Assembly (NCBI RefSeq): GCF_003946515.1
Contig: NZ_RHOM01000001.1
Span: 62,001-126,000 of the forward strand
Length of the DNA: 64,000 nt
DNA from: Companilactobacillus zhongbaensis
Lineage (GTDB): Bacteria > Bacillota > Bacilli > Lactobacillales > Lactobacillaceae
Reading direction: 5' to 3'
The notes under the pieces were generated by a model, which had not been told where the DNA came from, made no database searches, and was given only the letters and a program-made list of their open reading frames with translations. Position 1 is the first letter of the stretch. The number at the start of each line of letters is the position of its first letter. The position numbers were made by a program, and so were the translations under genes. Of the stretch, positions 11,521-23,217 are shown in pieces.

Positions 11521-11818
11521 TGTATGAGAGTTGGGCGGACAGAGGCGTTTTGCTTGTGCTGGCGTTGGTGATTTTTGGTGGTTGGAGGTTGAGTTAGTAG
11601 TTTGGTGTGGTGGTTCAATGCCGACTCCGGGGCCCGGGATACACACACTGGAACGCTGCCGGCATCGATTGGAGCTATCCGGGAAGTTCGCCCGGACATC
11701 TCCAATACGAGCCTTCCTCTATGCTCCTTCATCGCCAAGAGGAATCTGGCGGCTGAGTTGTGTATCCCGGGCCCCTCCGTCTAGATAGATCAAATCCCCT
11801 TTTGTTTTAGTTGGGGAA
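11521..11818 (+). repeat. Structured intergenic repeat, copy A (type 1)
   Basis: This is a GC-rich non-coding element. A perfect 17-bp outer stem, 11629-11645 with 11759-11775, encloses two hairpin domains: TTGGAG (11669-11674)/CTCCAA (11700-11705) continuing into TCCGGG (11678-11683)/CCCGGA (11691-11696), and TTCCTCT (11714-11720)/AGAGGAA (11738-11744). Sequence boxes shared with the other copies are GTAGTTTGG, TGCCGACTCCGG, TGGAACGCTG, GGACATCTC and CTCCGTCTAGATAG. The leading 100 bases match the starts of copies D and E. It lies directly after the tRNA terminator. ORFs reading through it are not conserved in other copies. Confidence 0.85.
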
Positions 11819-12467
11819 TAGGTGCTTCCTATTTTTATGCGCTAGATTTGTTCTGGTTGTTCTCCTTGCTGCCTTGCAGTGCGCGGGACTTCGCTCCGCT
11901 TATTTTTATTCCTGACGGTTTTTGCTGCCATGATTGTTTCTTTGAGATTCGTTTTCTTCTCTCGGGCTGTCGCTTTGCTCCCGCCTTGGGCTTGTTTTGT
12001 TTTATCAATTAATATTTTTAGGATTATTTTTGTCTGTTTTTTTATTGATAATTCTTCGCTGTTGCTTCGCTCCAGCTCAAAGGGTCGGTGGGGTGTCGCC
12101 GTTGCTTCGCTCCAGCTCCATCGGCATTAGTAGTTGTTGACTGTTCTTTACTGTGCTTCAATCACATCTCAACACTTCATTAGCTTTTTATTTTCTACAT
12201 TTATGTTTTATTAAGTCCAATCTCTTTACAATTGTTTTCAAAAACACTAATATTATTATCCTTAAACATTTTATATAGACCTTTTTTGAATTATCTTTCA
12301 TCTTTCAAGTCTTTATTGATGAAACATATTGAAGTTGTTGGTAAAATATTCATTAAATACATGAATTTATTTTTGAACCAATTTGTTTGAATCGAAGAAC
12401 AATAATGTTATGGTTGCTTTAGATTCAGGTGGAGTAATGTTTAGGAGATGTTAGAGATCTGATGTGT
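11819..12467 (+). other. Non-coding stretch between repeat copy A and clpC
   Basis: About 650 bases without a gene I can support. The first 300 bases are unlike the AT-rich surroundings and contain an 18-base direct repeat (GTTGCTTCGCTCCAGCTC at 12061 and 12101) plus a related TTCGCTCCGC at 11889. An 83-codon open frame at 11879-12130 has no ribosome binding site and no recognisable family. The rest is AT-rich. No ctsR gene is present before clpC. Confidence 0.5.
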
Positions 12468-12510
12468 TTGCGAGTGTTTCACTTGCAATTTTATTTATCA
12501 GAATTATACT
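12468..12510 (+). promoter_or_regulatory. clpC promoter with overlapping inverted repeat
   Basis: A candidate promoter has TTGCAA (12483-12488) and TATACT (12505-12510) with a 16-base spacer. A 9-bp inverted repeat, TTGCGAGTG (12468-12476) and CACTTGCAA (12480-12488), covers the -35 box, as an operator would. I do not see the tandem GGTCAAA boxes expected for CtsR. Promoter assignment is by eye. Confidence 0.5.
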
Positions 12511-12547
12511 TTCATCACAAGTAAATAAGTAAGTCGAGGTAACTATT

Positions 12548-15067
12548 ATGGACAAGGTGTTTACTGAAAGCGCGAAAAACGCACTTGTTTTGGCTCAAGA
12601 GCAGGCTAAGACATTTCATCATAATGCTGTTGGAACTGAACACATTTTGCTAGGTCTAACTATGGAAAATGATGGTATTGCTGGTATTACTTTGCGTGAT
12701 TTAGCTGTTAGCGATCGAGACGTTCAAGAAGAAATCGAACATCTTACCGGTTACGGCGACACGTCGGCTAATGCTGCTAGTGGGATTTACCTTCCTTACT
12801 CACCTAAGGGACAACAAATCCTTTCCAGTTCTGAAACTGTTTCAAACCAATATAGTTCTAGTCGGATCGGTACTGAACATATCTTGCTAGCTATTTTGGA
12901 TGATACTGATAATTTAGCAAATAGAATTTTAACTAACTTGGGTCTTAGTTTGACTAAGACTAAGAACTTACTATTAAGTAAGATGGGTATGAGTAACAAG
13001 GGTGCTCGTCGTGGCCTTGGTATGAATCAAAAGAAGAAGGCTGTTCAAGCTGGTACTCCTACTTTGGATTCACTCGCCCGTGATTTGACTAAGCTGGCCG
13101 CTGACAATCGGGTCGATCCTGTTGTTGGTCGGTCACGTGAAGTCGAAAGAACTATTCAGATCCTTAGTCGTCGGACTAAGAATAATCCTGTTTTAGTTGG
13201 GGAACCTGGTGTTGGTAAGACTGCTATCGTTGAAGGACTTGCAGAAGCCATCATCAAAAAGGATGTCCCAGCTGACATGCAAAACAAACGGATCATGATG
13301 CTTGATATGGGCTCATTAGTTGCTGGTACTAAGTATCGTGGTGAGTTCGAGGACCGTTTGAAGAAAATCATTGAAGAAATTTATGCTGATAAGCACGTAA
13401 TTTTATTCATTGACGAGTTGCATACTTTGATCGGTGCTGGTGGTGCCGAAGGTGCTATTGATGCATCTAACATCTTGAAGCCTGCTTTGGCACGTGGTGA
13501 GTTGCAATTGATCGGTGCTACAACATCAAACGAATATCAAAAGTACATTGAAAAAGATACTGCTTTGGAACGTCGTTTCGCTAAGGTATACGTTGAGGAA
13601 CCTACTGCAGAAGAATCAGTTCAGATCTTGGAAGGCTTGAAGCCACGTTATGAACAACATCATGGTTTAACCATTTCTGATGAAGCTGTTAAAGCTGCGG
13701 TACGTTTATCAACTAGATACTTAACTAACCGTTTCTTGCCCGACAAGGCTATCGACTTGATCGATGAAGCTTCAGCTAAAGTTCGGATCCACAATTCTGA
13801 GAAGAACAATAAGTTGGAACAAATGGTCCTTGCATCGAAGAAATTGATCGATGAAAAGAATACGGCTATCTTGAATCAAGACTTTGCTAAGGCTGCTCAG
13901 ATTCGTGAAAAGGAACAAGACTTGCAAGCTGATATCGAAGACTACAAGCAAAAGCAAGCTGACGGTAAAGAAAAGAAGCCGGTAGTTACAGAAACTGATA
14001 TCGCTGAGATCATTTCTGACTGGACTGGTGTTCCAGTAACACAGATCACTAAGAAGGAAAGCGAAAGACTCTTAAATCTTGAAAAAGAACTCCACAAGCG
14101 GGTTGTTGGTCAAGACAGTGCTATTAGTGCCGTATCTCGTGCTATCCGTCGTGCTAGAAGTGGTATGAAAGATCCTAACAGACCAATTGGTTCATTCATG
14201 TTCCTTGGACCTACTGGTGTTGGTAAGACCGAACTGGCAAAATCAATTGCTGAAGTAATGTTTGGTTCAGAAGACAACTTGATTCGTGTTGATATGTCAG
14301 AATACATGGAACAATACAGTACTTCTAAACTAATTGGTTCAGCTCCTGGATACGTTGGCTTTGATGAAGGTGGTCAATTAACTGAGAAGATCAGAAACCA
14401 ACCTTATTCAGTAGTCTTACTAGATGAGGTTGAAAAGGCCCATCCAGATGTATTCAACATTTTGTTACAAGTCTTAGATGATGGTATTTTAACTGATGCT
14501 AAGGGACGCAAAGTTGACTTTAGAAATACGATCATTATCATGACTTCTAACTTGGGAGCTCGTTCTCTAGAGGATGACCGTGAGGTTGGATTTGGCGCTA
14601 AAGATGTTAGAACCGACTTTAAAGAGATGCAATCACGTATCGATTCTGAATTGAAGAAATTCTTTAGACCAGAATTTTTGAATCGTATTGATGAAACAAT
14701 TGTCTTCAAGGCTCTTGATAAAGAGCAACTCAAAGCTATCGCTAAGATTATGAGTAACAATCTTAGAAAGAGACTTGAGGAGAGAAATATCAAACTATCT
14801 ATTTCTCCATCAGCACATGATGATTTAGTTAAAGATGGATACAATCCAGAGTATGGTGCTCGTCCAATGAGACGGACGATCCAACGTGAGATCGAGGATC
14901 CTGTAAGTGAGTTGCTATTAATGAACAACATTACAGAAGGCGATACGATCAAGGTTGGCTCGAAGAAGGGCAAACTTGAGATCAACATTGCCAAACCAAC
15001 TAAGAAAAATGACAAAACAAATAAGAATTTGAACGATAATAAAAAAAGTGACAAAGTCAAGAATTAA
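12548..15067 (+). CDS. clpC: ATP-dependent Clp protease ATPase subunit ClpC
   Basis: This 839-residue Hsp100 unfoldase delivers substrates to ClpP, normally with adaptors such as MecA or McsB. Domains in order: two Clp-N repeats (1-150), AAA module D1 with Walker A GEPGVGKT at 218-225, a UVR-like middle motif ([12 protein letters not shown], about 440-455), and module D2 with Walker A GPTGVGKT at 554-561. The tail is Lys/Asn-rich. The UVR motif and length identify ClpC rather than ClpE or ClpB. In many Firmicutes it follows ctsR, which is absent here. rpoB is downstream with its own promoter. Confidence 0.96.
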   Translation: MDKVFTESAKNALVLAQEQAKTFHHNAVGTEHILLGLTMENDGIAGITLRDLAVSDRDVQEEIEHLTGYGDTSANAASGIYLPYSPKGQQILSSSETVSNQYSSSRIGTEHILLAILDDTDNLANRILTNLGLSLTKTKNLLLSKMGMSNKGARRGLGMNQKKKAVQAGTPTLDSLARDLTKLAADNRVDPVVGRSREVERTIQILSRRTKNNPVLVGEPGVGKTAIVEGLAEAIIKKDVPADMQNKRIMMLDMGSLVAGTKYRGEFEDRLKKIIEEIYADKHVILFIDELHTLIGAGGAEGAIDASNILKPALARGELQLIGATTSNEYQKYIEKDTALERRFAKVYVEEPTAEESVQILEGLKPRYEQHHGLTISDEAVKAAVRLSTRYLTNRFLPDKAIDLIDEASAKVRIHNSEKNNKLEQMVLASKKLIDEKNTAILNQDFAKAAQIREKEQDLQADIEDYKQKQADGKEKKPVVTETDIAEIISDWTGVPVTQITKKESERLLNLEKELHKRVVGQDSAISAVSRAIRRARSGMKDPNRPIGSFMFLGPTGVGKTELAKSIAEVMFGSEDNLIRVDMSEYMEQYSTSKLIGSAPGYVGFDEGGQLTEKIRNQPYSVVLLDEVEKAHPDVFNILLQVLDDGILTDAKGRKVDFRNTIIIMTSNLGARSLEDDREVGFGAKDVRTDFKEMQSRIDSELKKFFRPEFLNRIDETIVFKALDKEQLKAIAKIMSNNLRKRLEERNIKLSISPSAHDDLVKDGYNPEYGARPMRRTIQREIEDPVSELLLMNNITEGDTIKVGSKKGKLEINIAKPTKKNDKTNKNLNDNKKSDKVKN

Positions 15068-15081
15068 TTAAGCTTTTTCCA

Positions 15082-15110
15082 TTGACAAAGTGGATTAAGG
15101 CTAGTAATAT
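15082..15110 (+). promoter_or_regulatory. rpoBC promoter
   Basis: TTGACA (15082-15087) and TAATAT (15105-15110) with an ideal 17-base spacer lie 15 bases after the clpC stop. Transcription from here gives a leader of about 200 bases before rpoB. Confidence 0.85.
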
Positions 15111-15124
15111 GGCTCTTGAGATTT

Positions 15125-15300
15125 AAAGTTCAAAACGCAAACTGCGATCTATTGTCCGCAGCGATGCCGTATAGAAAAAAGCAAAGATGGAAATAAAGTT
15201 TCTATTTTTGGTTTTTTTTTGCCCTAAAACAGGTTTTAAAACCGTTTTCAGGCAAAATGTAACGAAACTGTAACATTTCTAACGGCAACTTTTTGAGCAA
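15125..15300 (+). ncRNA. Structured rpoB leader (position matches the Lacto-rpoB RNA motif)
   Basis: The untranslated leader between promoter and rpoB contains CTGCG (15142-15146)/CGCAG (15157-15161) and a long imperfect hairpin running 15217-15257 from TTTTGCC to GGCAAAA. A TAGAAA..TTTCTA pairing followed by T-runs (15171-15220) resembles an attenuator. A conserved RNA called Lacto-rpoB is known from 5' regions of rpoB in lactic acid bacteria. I assign it by position and structure content, not by matching the covariance model. Confidence 0.5.
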
Positions 15301-15323
15301 AAATAAATGTTGAGGTGAAGAAT

Positions 15324-18300
15324 TTGACTTTTCATAACGTAAATTATGGTGCACACCGTGTTCGTCGTAGTTATGCCAAGATCAAGGAAGTACTTCCACT
15401 ACCAAATCTTATCGATATTCAACAAAACTCATACAACTGGTTTTTAGATGAAGGTCTAAAAGACATGTTTGATGACGTTATGCCAATCGATGACTTTGCT
15501 GGAAACCTTTCTTTGGAATATGTTGACTACAAGCTTCTCGAACCAAAATATACAGTTGAAGAAGCTAGACAACATGATGCTAATTATTCAGCCCCATTAC
15601 ACGTTACTTTGAAATTGACTAACCATGAAACTGGTGAAATCAAGACTCAAGACGTGTTCTTTGGTGACTTCCCAATAATGACAGAACAAGGTACTTTCAT
15701 TATTAATGGTGCTGAACGTGTTATCGTTTCACAATTAGTTCGTTCTCCTGGTATCTATTACAATGCTGATACTGATAAGAACGGTCGTATTAGTTATGGA
15801 ACAACTGTTATCCCTAACCGTGGTGCTTGGTTGGAATATGAAACTGATGCCAAAGGTTTAGGATATGTAAGAATTGATAGAACTAGAAAACTTTTGATCA
15901 CTGAATTAGTTCGTGCTCTTGGTTTCGGTTCAGATGCTGAGATCTTAGACATCTTCGACGAAAATGATACATTGAACCGTACTCTTGAAAAGGATGTTCA
16001 CAAAGATACTTCAGACTCACGTGTTGAAGAAGCTTTGAAGGATATCTATGAAAGACTACGTCCTGGTGAACCTAAGACTGCGGACAGTTCTCGTTCATTG
16101 CTTTATGCTAGATTCTTTGACCCACGTAGATACGATTTAGCTGCTGTTGGTCGTTACAAGATCAATAAGAAGTTAAACCTCAAGAATCGTTTGCTCAACC
16201 AAACATTAGCAGAAACATTGGCTGATCCTGACACTGGTGAAGTTGTCTTAGCTAAAGACACAGTCATTGACCGTGATGCTATGAACAAGTTGAGTGACTA
16301 TTTAGATCGTGATGATTTCAAGACAGTTACTGTTCAACCTTCAGACGAAGGTGCTCAAACAGACCCTGTTACACTTCAAATCATCAAGGTTTACTCACAA
16401 GATGACAACGAAAAAGTCGTAAACATTATTGGTAATGGTCACATTGATGAACACAACCGTACAATCCAAGTTGCTGATATTTTAGCTGGTTTGAACTACT
16501 TCTTGAACTTAAAAGAAGGTATCGGATCAACTGATGATATCGACCACTTGGGTAACCGTCGTATTCGTTCAGTCGGTGAATTACTTCAAAACCAATTTAG
16601 AATTGGTTTGTCACGTATGGAACGTGTTGTACGTGAAAGAATGTCAATTCAAGACTCATCAACTGTTACACCTCAACAATTGATCAATATTAGACCAGTA
16701 GTTGCTTCAATCAAGGAATTCTTTGGTTCATCACAACTTTCACAGTTCATGGATCAAACTAATCCACTTGGAGAACTAGAACACAAGCGTCGTCTATCAG
16801 CCCTTGGACCTGGTGGTTTGACTCGTGATCGTGCCGGATATGAAGTTCGTGACGTTCACTATACTCACTATGGTCGTATGTGTCCTATCGAAACACCCGA
16901 AGGTCCTAATATCGGACTTATTAACAACTTGGCTTCATACGCTATCGTTAATAAATATGGTTTCATTGAAACACCATATCGTCGTGTATCATGGGAAACT
17001 CACAACGTTACTGATAAGATCGATTACTTAACAGCTGACGAAGAAGATAACTACATCGTTGCTCAAGCTAATACTAAGTTGAACGATGATGGATCATTTG
17101 CTGATACAACAATTTTGGCTCGTTACAAAGATGACAACATCGAAACAACGGCTGAAAAAGTCGACTACATGGACGTTTCACCTCGTCAAGTAGTTTCTGT
17201 TGCTACAGCATGTATTCCTTTCTTGGAAAATGATGACTCGAACCGTGCCTTGATGGGTGCTAACATGCAACGTCAAGCTGTTCCTTTGATCAATCCACAT
17301 GCTCCATTAGTTGGTACAAGTATGGAATATATCGCAGCCCATGACTCTGGTGCTGCTTTGATTGCACAACATGCTGGTACAGTTCAATATGTTGATGCTA
17401 AGAAGATCACTATCGAACGTGACGATGACGGCACGATCGATGAATACAAAGTTACAAAATTCCGTCGTTCAAATAATGGTAAGTCATACAACCAAAGACC
17501 AATCGTTCGTAAGGGGGAAGAGATCAAAGTTGGTGACATCATTGCCGATGGTCCTGCCATGGAAGGTGGAGAATTAGCTCTAGGTCAAAACCCATTGATC
17601 GCCTTCATGACTTGGAACATGTATAACTACGAAGATGCTATCGTACTTTCAGAAAAATTAGTTCGTGAAGATGCATATACTTCCATCCATATTGAAGAGT
17701 ATGAATCAGAAGCACGTGATACTAAACTTGGACCTGAAGAGATCACTCGTGAGATTCCTAACGTTGGTGAAGAATCATTGAAGGACCTCGACGAGTTCGG
17801 TGTTATCCGTATCGGTGCTGAAGTTCGTGACGGTGACATCTTAGTAGGTAAAGTTACACCTAAGGGTGTTACAGAATTATCTGCTGAGGAACGTCTATTG
17901 CACGCTATCTTCGGTGAAAAAGCTCGTGAAGTTCGTGATACATCACTCCGTGTACCTCACGGTGGTGGCGGTATTATTCAAGACGTTAAAGTCTTCACTC
18001 GTGAAGCCGGCGACGAATTGAACCCAGGTGTTAACATGATGGTTCGTGTTTACATCGCTCAAAAACGTAAGATCCAAGTTGGTGACAAGATGGCTGGTCG
18101 TCACGGTAACAAGGGTACTGTTTCAATCGTTGTTCCTGAAGAAGACATGCCTTACATGCCAGACGGTACACCAGTTGATATCTTGTTGAACCCAATGGGT
18201 GTTCCATCCCGTATGAATATCGGACAAGTTCTTGATCTTCATTTAGGTATGGCTGCTAGAAAACTGGGTATCCACGTTGCAACACCTGTTTTCGATGGTG

Positions 18301-18944
18301 TTACAAACGAAGAACTATGGGATATCGTTAAAGAAGCTGATATGGATTCAGATGGTAAGTCGATCCTTTATGATGGACGTACTGGTGAACCATTCAAGAA
18401 CCGTGTAGCGGTTGGTGTCATGTACTACATGAAGTTAGCCCACATGGTTGATGATAAATTGCACGCTCGTTCAATCGGACCTTACTCACTAGTTACACAA
18501 CAACCACTTGGTGGTAAAGCACAGTTCGGTGGACAGAGATTTGGTGAAATGGAAGTTTGGGCATTAGAAGCTTATGGTGCTGCTTACACACTTCAAGAAA
18601 TCTTGACATACAAGTCTGATGATATCGTTGGACGTGTTAAGACTTATGAAGCCATTGTTAAGGGTGAAAGTATTCCTAAACCAGGTGTTCCTGAATCATT
18701 CCGTGTTCTTGTTAAAGAATTACAAGCTCTTGGACTTGATATGAAAGTTCTTGACAATAACCAAAAAGAAATTGAACTTAGAGATATGGATGACGATGAC
18801 GATACAGTAAGTATTGACGCATTATCGAAATTTGCTAAGCAACAAGAACAAAAACGTGCTGAAGAAGAAGCTAAGAAGTTAGAATCAGAAGAAGGTAATT
18901 CGACTGTACAATCTAACAGTTCACAAGAAACAAAATCAGAATAA
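15324..18944 (+). CDS. rpoB: DNA-directed RNA polymerase subunit beta
   Basis: This subunit of about 1206 residues forms one side of the RNA polymerase cleft and binds rifampicin. The Rif region reads [20 protein letters not shown] and [11 protein letters not shown], with the wild-type residues expected for a rifampicin-sensitive enzyme. Later landmarks include [12 protein letters not shown] and [20 protein letters not shown]. The TTG at 15324 is preferred over GTG 15315 because GAGGTG (15312-15317) is then the ribosome binding site with 6-7 base spacing. The acidic, Gln/Glu-rich C-terminal tail is typical of lactobacilli. rpoC follows 34 bases later. Confidence 0.97.
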   Translation: MTFHNVNYGAHRVRRSYAKIKEVLPLPNLIDIQQNSYNWFLDEGLKDMFDDVMPIDDFAGNLSLEYVDYKLLEPKYTVEEARQHDANYSAPLHVTLKLTNHETGEIKTQDVFFGDFPIMTEQGTFIINGAERVIVSQLVRSPGIYYNADTDKNGRISYGTTVIPNRGAWLEYETDAKGLGYVRIDRTRKLLITELVRALGFGSDAEILDIFDENDTLNRTLEKDVHKDTSDSRVEEALKDIYERLRPGEPKTADSSRSLLYARFFDPRRYDLAAVGRYKINKKLNLKNRLLNQTLAETLADPDTGEVVLAKDTVIDRDAMNKLSDYLDRDDFKTVTVQPSDEGAQTDPVTLQIIKVYSQDDNEKVVNIIGNGHIDEHNRTIQVADILAGLNYFLNLKEGIGSTDDIDHLGNRRIRSVGELLQNQFRIGLSRMERVVRERMSIQDSSTVTPQQLINIRPVVASIKEFFGSSQLSQFMDQTNPLGELEHKRRLSALGPGGLTRDRAGYEVRDVHYTHYGRMCPIETPEGPNIGLINNLASYAIVNKYGFIETPYRRVSWETHNVTDKIDYLTADEEDNYIVAQANTKLNDDGSFADTTILARYKDDNIETTAEKVDYMDVSPRQVVSVATACIPFLENDDSNRALMGANMQRQAVPLINPHAPLVGTSMEYIAAHDSGAALIAQHAGTVQYVDAKKITIERDDDGTIDEYKVTKFRRSNNGKSYNQRPIVRKGEEIKVGDIIADGPAMEGGELALGQNPLIAFMTWNMYNYEDAIVLSEKLVREDAYTSIHIEEYESEARDTKLGPEEITREIPNVGEESLKDLDEFGVIRIGAEVRDGDILVGKVTPKGVTELSAEERLLHAIFGEKAREVRDTSLRVPHGGGGIIQDVKVFTREAGDELNPGVNMMVRVYIAQKRKIQVGDKMAGRHGNKGTVSIVVPEEDMPYMPDGTPVDILLNPMGVPSRMNIGQVLDLHLGMAARKLGIHVATPVFDGVTNEELWDIVKEADMDSDGKSILYDGRTGEPFKNRVAVGVMYYMKLAHMVDDKLHARSIGPYSLVTQQPLGGKAQFGGQRFGEMEVWALEAYGAAYTLQEILTYKSDDIVGRVKTYEAIVKGESIPKPGVPESFRVLVKELQALGLDMKVLDNNQKEIELRDMDDDDDTVSIDALSKFAKQQEQKRAEEEAKKLESEEGNSTVQSNSSQETKSE

Positions 18945-18978
18945 TAGTTAAAATTTGGCATGTTAGGGAGGTTACCTT

Positions 18979-21900
18979 TTGATAGACGTTAATAAATTTG
19001 AAAGTATGCAAATTGGTTTGGCTTCTCCCGATAAGATCCGTAGCTGGTCTTATGGTGAAGTTAAGAAACCCGAAACAATCAACTACCGTACTTTGAAACC
19101 AGAAAAAGATGGTCTGTTCGATGAAAGAATCTTCGGACCAACTAAAGACTGGGAATGTGCCTGTGGTAAGTACAAACGTATCCGCTATAAGGGTATTGTT
19201 TGTGATCGCTGTGGGGTTGAAGTTACTCGTTCAAAAGTTCGCCGTGAAAGAATGGCTCACATTGAATTAGCAGCTCCTGTTACACATATCTGGTACTTCA
19301 AGGGTATCCCATCACGTATGGGACTAGTTTTGGACATGAGCCCAAGAAACCTTGAAGAAGTTATTTACTTTGCATCATACGTAGTTATCGATCCAGGCGA
19401 TACAGACCTAGAGAAGAAACAACTACTTACAGAATCTGAATACCGTAAGAAGCGCGAAGAATTTGGTAACAAGTTTGTTGCCAAGATGGGTGCCGAAGGT
19501 ATCAGAGAACTTCTTAGCCAAGTTGATATGGACGAAGAAGTTAAGAGTTTACGTGAAGTTTTGAAGACCGCTCAAGGTCAAAAACGTACACGTGCAATTA
19601 GACGATTAGATATTTTGAGTGCCTTCCAAAAGTCTGGTAACAAGCCAGAATGGATGGTAATGGATGCTATTCCAGTTATTCCTCCAGATTTACGTCCAAT
19701 GGTTCAACTAGAAGGTGGCCGTTTCGCTACTTCCGACTTGAACGATTTGTACCGTCGTGTAATTAACAGAAACAACCGTTTGAAGAGATTGTTGGACTTA
19801 AATGCTCCTAACATCATCGTTCAAAACGAAAAGAGAATGCTTCAAGAAGCTGTCGATGCCTTGATCGATAACGGTCGTCGTGGACGTCCTGTTACAGGTC
19901 CTGGTAACAGACCATTGAAGTCACTTTCACACATGCTTAAAGGTAAGCAAGGACGTTTCCGTCAAAACTTACTTGGTAAACGTGTTGACTACTCTGGACG
20001 TTCAGTTATTGATGTTGGACCAACACTTAAGTTCTACCAATGTGGACTTCCTCGTGAAATGGCATTGGAATTGTTCAAACCATTCGTAATGCATGAATTA
20101 GTTAAAAGAGAGATTGCTTCAAACGTTAAAAACGCCAGAAGAAAGATCGATCGTCAAGATGATGACATTTGGGATGTACTAGAAGACGTAATCAAAGAAC
20201 GTCCAGTTCTACTTAACCGTGCCCCTACACTTCACAGACTTGGTATCCAAGCCTTCGAACCTGTATTGGTTGATGGTAAGTCAATTCGTCTTCACCCATT
20301 AGCTTGTGAAGCTTACAATGCCGATTTTGATGGTGACCAAATGGCTGTCCACGTGCCACTATCAGACGAAGCTCAAGCTGAAGCACGTATGTTAATGCTC
20401 GCTGCTCACCATATCCTTGCTCCTAAAGATGGTAAACCTATCGTTACACCTTCACAGGACGTTGTATTGGGTAACTACTACCTTACAATCGAAACAAGAC
20501 ATATGGATGGCGAAGGTAAGATCTTCAAAGACATCAACGAAGTAAAAATGGCCTTGTTAAATGGTGATGTTCATTACCATACAAGAATTGGTATTTCTGT
20601 TTCATCAATGCCAAACAAACCATTTAGAGAAGACCAACGTGATAAAGTTATGATCACAAGTGTTGGTAAAGTTATCTTTAACGAAATCTTGCCAGGAGAC
20701 TTCCCATACTTAAATGAACCTACTGATGACAACCTTATCAATGGTGTTCCTGACAAGTACTTCCTTGAAAAGGGAGCAAATATCGAAGATCGTCTAGATG
20801 AGATGGAATTGATCGACCCACTTAAGAGTGGTTACTTAAGTGATATCATTGCTCAAATCTTCAAGATCTATCGTGTTCAAAGAACTTCAGAACTACTAGA
20901 TGACATGAAGGAATTAGGTTACACGATCTGTACATATTCTGGACTAACAGTTGGTGTTACAGACGTTCCTAACTTAACTGAAAAACCTGAAATCATCGAC
21001 AAAGCCCACAAACAAGTTGCATCTATTTCTAAGCAATTCCGTCGTGGACTTATCACTGACGAAGAACGACATGATCGTGTTATTAGTGTTTGGAACGATA
21101 CTAAAGATGAGATCCAACAATTGTTGATCGACTCATTTGATCCGACAAACCCTATCTCAATGATGTCTGACTCCGGTGCCCGTGGTAACATCTCAAACTT
21201 TACTCAGCTAGCAGGTATGCGTGGACTTATGGCTGCCCCTAATGGTGGTATGATGGAAATCCCTGTTATTTCTAACTTCCGTGAAGGACTATCAGTTATG
21301 GAAATGTTCATGTCGACCCACGGTGCTCGTAAAGGTATGACCGATACAGCCTTGAAGACAGCTAACTCAGGTTACTTAACTCGTCGTCTAGTTGATGTTG
21401 CTCAAGATGTTATCGTACGTGAAGAAGACTGTGGAACAGATCGTGGACTTGAAGTAAGTGCTATTACTGAAGGTACTGACATGATCGAACCATTGTTTGA
21501 CCGTCTAGTTGGTCGTTATACTCAAAAGACAGTTAAAGACCCTGAAACAGGTGACGTAATTGTTCCTCGTGGTGTAATGATGGACGAAGACATGGCTCAA
21601 AAAGTCGTAGATGCTGGTGTTAAGACAGTTACAATCCGTTCAGCATTTACATGTAATACAAAACACGGTGTATGTAAGAAGTGTTATGGTCGTAACCTTG
21701 CTACAGGTGAAGAAGTTGAAATTGGTGAAGCAGTTGGTACTGTTGCTGCTCAATCAATCGGTGAACCTGGTACACAATTGACTATGAGAAACTTCCATAC
21801 CGGTGGTGTTGCTGGTGGCGACGATATCACACAAGGTCTTCCTCGTGTTCAAGAAATCGTTGAAGCTAGAAACCCTAAAGGTCTTGCAATCATTTCAGAA

Positions 21901-22653
21901 GTTGACGGTACAATTACTGCCATCGATGAAAACCCTGCAGAACATACAAAAGAGATCACTGTTGAAGGTAACATTGACTCAAGAACTTACAGTGTTCCTT
22001 ATACATCAAGTGTTGCCGTTGCCGAAGGTGACGTCATCCAACGTGGTGCTAAGTTAACAACTGGTTCAATTGATCCTAAGGAATTAATCAAGATCACAAG
22101 TGTTCAAACAACAGAAAACTACTTACTTGCTGAAGTTCAAAAAGTTTACCGTATGCAAGGTGTTGATATTTCTGATAAGCATTTCGAGGTTATGATCAGA
22201 CAAATGCTTCGTAAGATCCGTGTTCTTGATCCAGGTGATACAGACGTATTACCAGGTGAATTGATGGACATTTCTCAATTTACAGATCACAACCGTGAGA
22301 CATTGATCAACGGTGGCATTCCTGCAACAGGACGTCCAGTCTTACTTGGTATTACAAAAGCCTCACTTGAAACAAACAGTTTCTTGTCAGCTGCTTCCTT
22401 CCAGGAAACAACAAGAGTTCTTACAGACGCATCTATTCGTGGTAAGAACGATCCACTTCTTGGACTTAAAGAAAATGTTATTATTGGTAAACTTATCCCT
22501 GCTGGTACAGGTATGGCTAAGTACAACCATATGGAACCAAAGAAGACAGGCCCAATGGCTGCAAACTCTTTAAACGGTGCCTACACAATTTCTGACATCG
22601 AAAAGCAAATGAAGGCTGAAGATGCTAAGAAACAAGAAGAAAGTAATAAATAG
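18979..22653 (+). CDS. rpoC: DNA-directed RNA polymerase subunit beta-prime
   Basis: This catalytic subunit has 1224 residues. The N-terminal zinc-binding cysteines (CACGKY, CDRCG) are followed by the active-site motif NADFDGD at 447-453, whose three aspartates hold Mg2+. The bridge-helix and trigger-loop region ([20 protein letters not shown]) and a second cysteine cluster ([13 protein letters not shown]) are present. It starts at TTG 18979 after GGGAGG. A strong terminator follows the stop and separates it from repeat copy B. Confidence 0.97.
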   Translation: MIDVNKFESMQIGLASPDKIRSWSYGEVKKPETINYRTLKPEKDGLFDERIFGPTKDWECACGKYKRIRYKGIVCDRCGVEVTRSKVRRERMAHIELAAPVTHIWYFKGIPSRMGLVLDMSPRNLEEVIYFASYVVIDPGDTDLEKKQLLTESEYRKKREEFGNKFVAKMGAEGIRELLSQVDMDEEVKSLREVLKTAQGQKRTRAIRRLDILSAFQKSGNKPEWMVMDAIPVIPPDLRPMVQLEGGRFATSDLNDLYRRVINRNNRLKRLLDLNAPNIIVQNEKRMLQEAVDALIDNGRRGRPVTGPGNRPLKSLSHMLKGKQGRFRQNLLGKRVDYSGRSVIDVGPTLKFYQCGLPREMALELFKPFVMHELVKREIASNVKNARRKIDRQDDDIWDVLEDVIKERPVLLNRAPTLHRLGIQAFEPVLVDGKSIRLHPLACEAYNADFDGDQMAVHVPLSDEAQAEARMLMLAAHHILAPKDGKPIVTPSQDVVLGNYYLTIETRHMDGEGKIFKDINEVKMALLNGDVHYHTRIGISVSSMPNKPFREDQRDKVMITSVGKVIFNEILPGDFPYLNEPTDDNLINGVPDKYFLEKGANIEDRLDEMELIDPLKSGYLSDIIAQIFKIYRVQRTSELLDDMKELGYTICTYSGLTVGVTDVPNLTEKPEIIDKAHKQVASISKQFRRGLITDEERHDRVISVWNDTKDEIQQLLIDSFDPTNPISMMSDSGARGNISNFTQLAGMRGLMAAPNGGMMEIPVISNFREGLSVMEMFMSTHGARKGMTDTALKTANSGYLTRRLVDVAQDVIVREEDCGTDRGLEVSAITEGTDMIEPLFDRLVGRYTQKTVKDPETGDVIVPRGVMMDEDMAQKVVDAGVKTVTIRSAFTCNTKHGVCKKCYGRNLATGEEVEIGEAVGTVAAQSIGEPGTQLTMRNFHTGGVAGGDDITQGLPRVQEIVEARNPKGLAIISEVDGTITAIDENPAEHTKEITVEGNIDSRTYSVPYTSSVAVAEGDVIQRGAKLTTGSIDPKELIKITSVQTTENYLLAEVQKVYRMQGVDISDKHFEVMIRQMLRKIRVLDPGDTDVLPGELMDISQFTDHNRETLINGGIPATGRPVLLGITKASLETNSFLSAASFQETTRVLTDASIRGKNDPLLGLKENVIIGKLIPAGTGMAKYNHMEPKKTGPMAANSLNGAYTISDIEKQMKAEDAKKQEESNK

Positions 22654-22667
22654 TTTTTAAATTAAAA

Positions 22668-22706
22668 GGTCTAACATTCGTTTTTTGAATGTTAGATCTT
22701 TTTTTT
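22668..22706 (+). terminator. Intrinsic terminator of the rpoBC operon
   Basis: The 12-bp stem 22668-22679 / 22687-22698 (GTCTAACATTC arm, one G-T pair) is followed by eight T. Repeat copy B begins at the first base after the T-run. Confidence 0.9.
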
Positions 22707-23016
22707 GGTAGTAGATTGGGTGGTGGTTCATTGCCGGTTCTGTGGAGGGTTCCGGGAATTGCGCCGTGGAACGCTGCGGACCCACTTTGAGCTATCCAAG
22801 GAAAACCGCCTTGGACATCTCAAAGCTGGGTCTTTTCGTAAGCACGGCCCATGCCGTGCAAACGAAAATTTCGCGGCTGACGGCGAATTCCCTCCACTCT
22901 TTTGGTGGGGGTACGGTACTTAGATTTATAGTAGTATGTTTGTTTGGTTGGGGAGATTGTGCCTGATTTTTCTTGAGTCTTAAGAGCTTTGCTGCTCGAA
23001 TTATCTTGTTGATTTT
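22707..23016 (+). repeat. Structured intergenic repeat, copy B (type 2)
   Basis: The outer pairing is GTGGAGGG (22742-22749) with CCCTCCAC (22890-22897), extended by 22754-22767 with 22880-22892. Inner helices are TTTGAG (22786-22791)/CTCAAA (22819-22824) with TCCAAGG (22795-22801)/CCTTGGA (22809-22815), and TTTTCGT (22833-22839)/ACGAAAA (22862-22868) capped by GCACGGC/GCCGTGC. It is nearly identical to copy C over about 190 bases. It ends with the type 2 boxes GGTGGGGGTACGGTACTTA and, about 83 bases later, ATCTTGTTGATTTTT. It abuts the rpoC terminator. Confidence 0.85.
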
Positions 23017-23217
23017 TATTGGTGTTCTTGATGCTTTTAATGAATCATGATTTTACTTTTAGTAGTAACTTGATTATGCTTGATTTTTTCAGCCTTTCTT
23101 TCTTGAGAAACTTTGGGAGTGCTATACTGTTGAATAATGAGTGTCATATTTGTGTATGATGCCACGTTCCATTTGGCGGTTTTTTCGCCGTCTGATTTAT
23201 TTTGGAGGAGGAGACAT

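Noticed and set aside
11400-11788. ORFs across tRNA-Pro and repeat copy A
   Set aside because: They start inside a tRNA or within the repeat stem, have no ribosome binding site and no conserved counterpart in other copies.
11879-12130. 83-codon hydrophobic ORF downstream of copy A
   Set aside because: No ribosome binding site, low-complexity sequence, internal DNA repeats and no recognisable family.
14404-15060. 218-codon minus-strand ORF opposite clpC
   Set aside because: A shadow of the clpC reading frame: Ser/Leu-rich, no ribosome binding site, and clpC is clearly conserved.
22742-22966. ORFs inside repeats B, C (28055-28246) and F (61070-61288) that share the peptide FVSTAHAVQTKISRLTAN
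   Set aside because: The similarity comes from near-identical repeat DNA. There is no ribosome binding site, frames break at indels between copies, and type 1 copies do not encode it. Helix covariation explains conservation better. Such ORFs are likely to be misannotated as hypothetical proteins.
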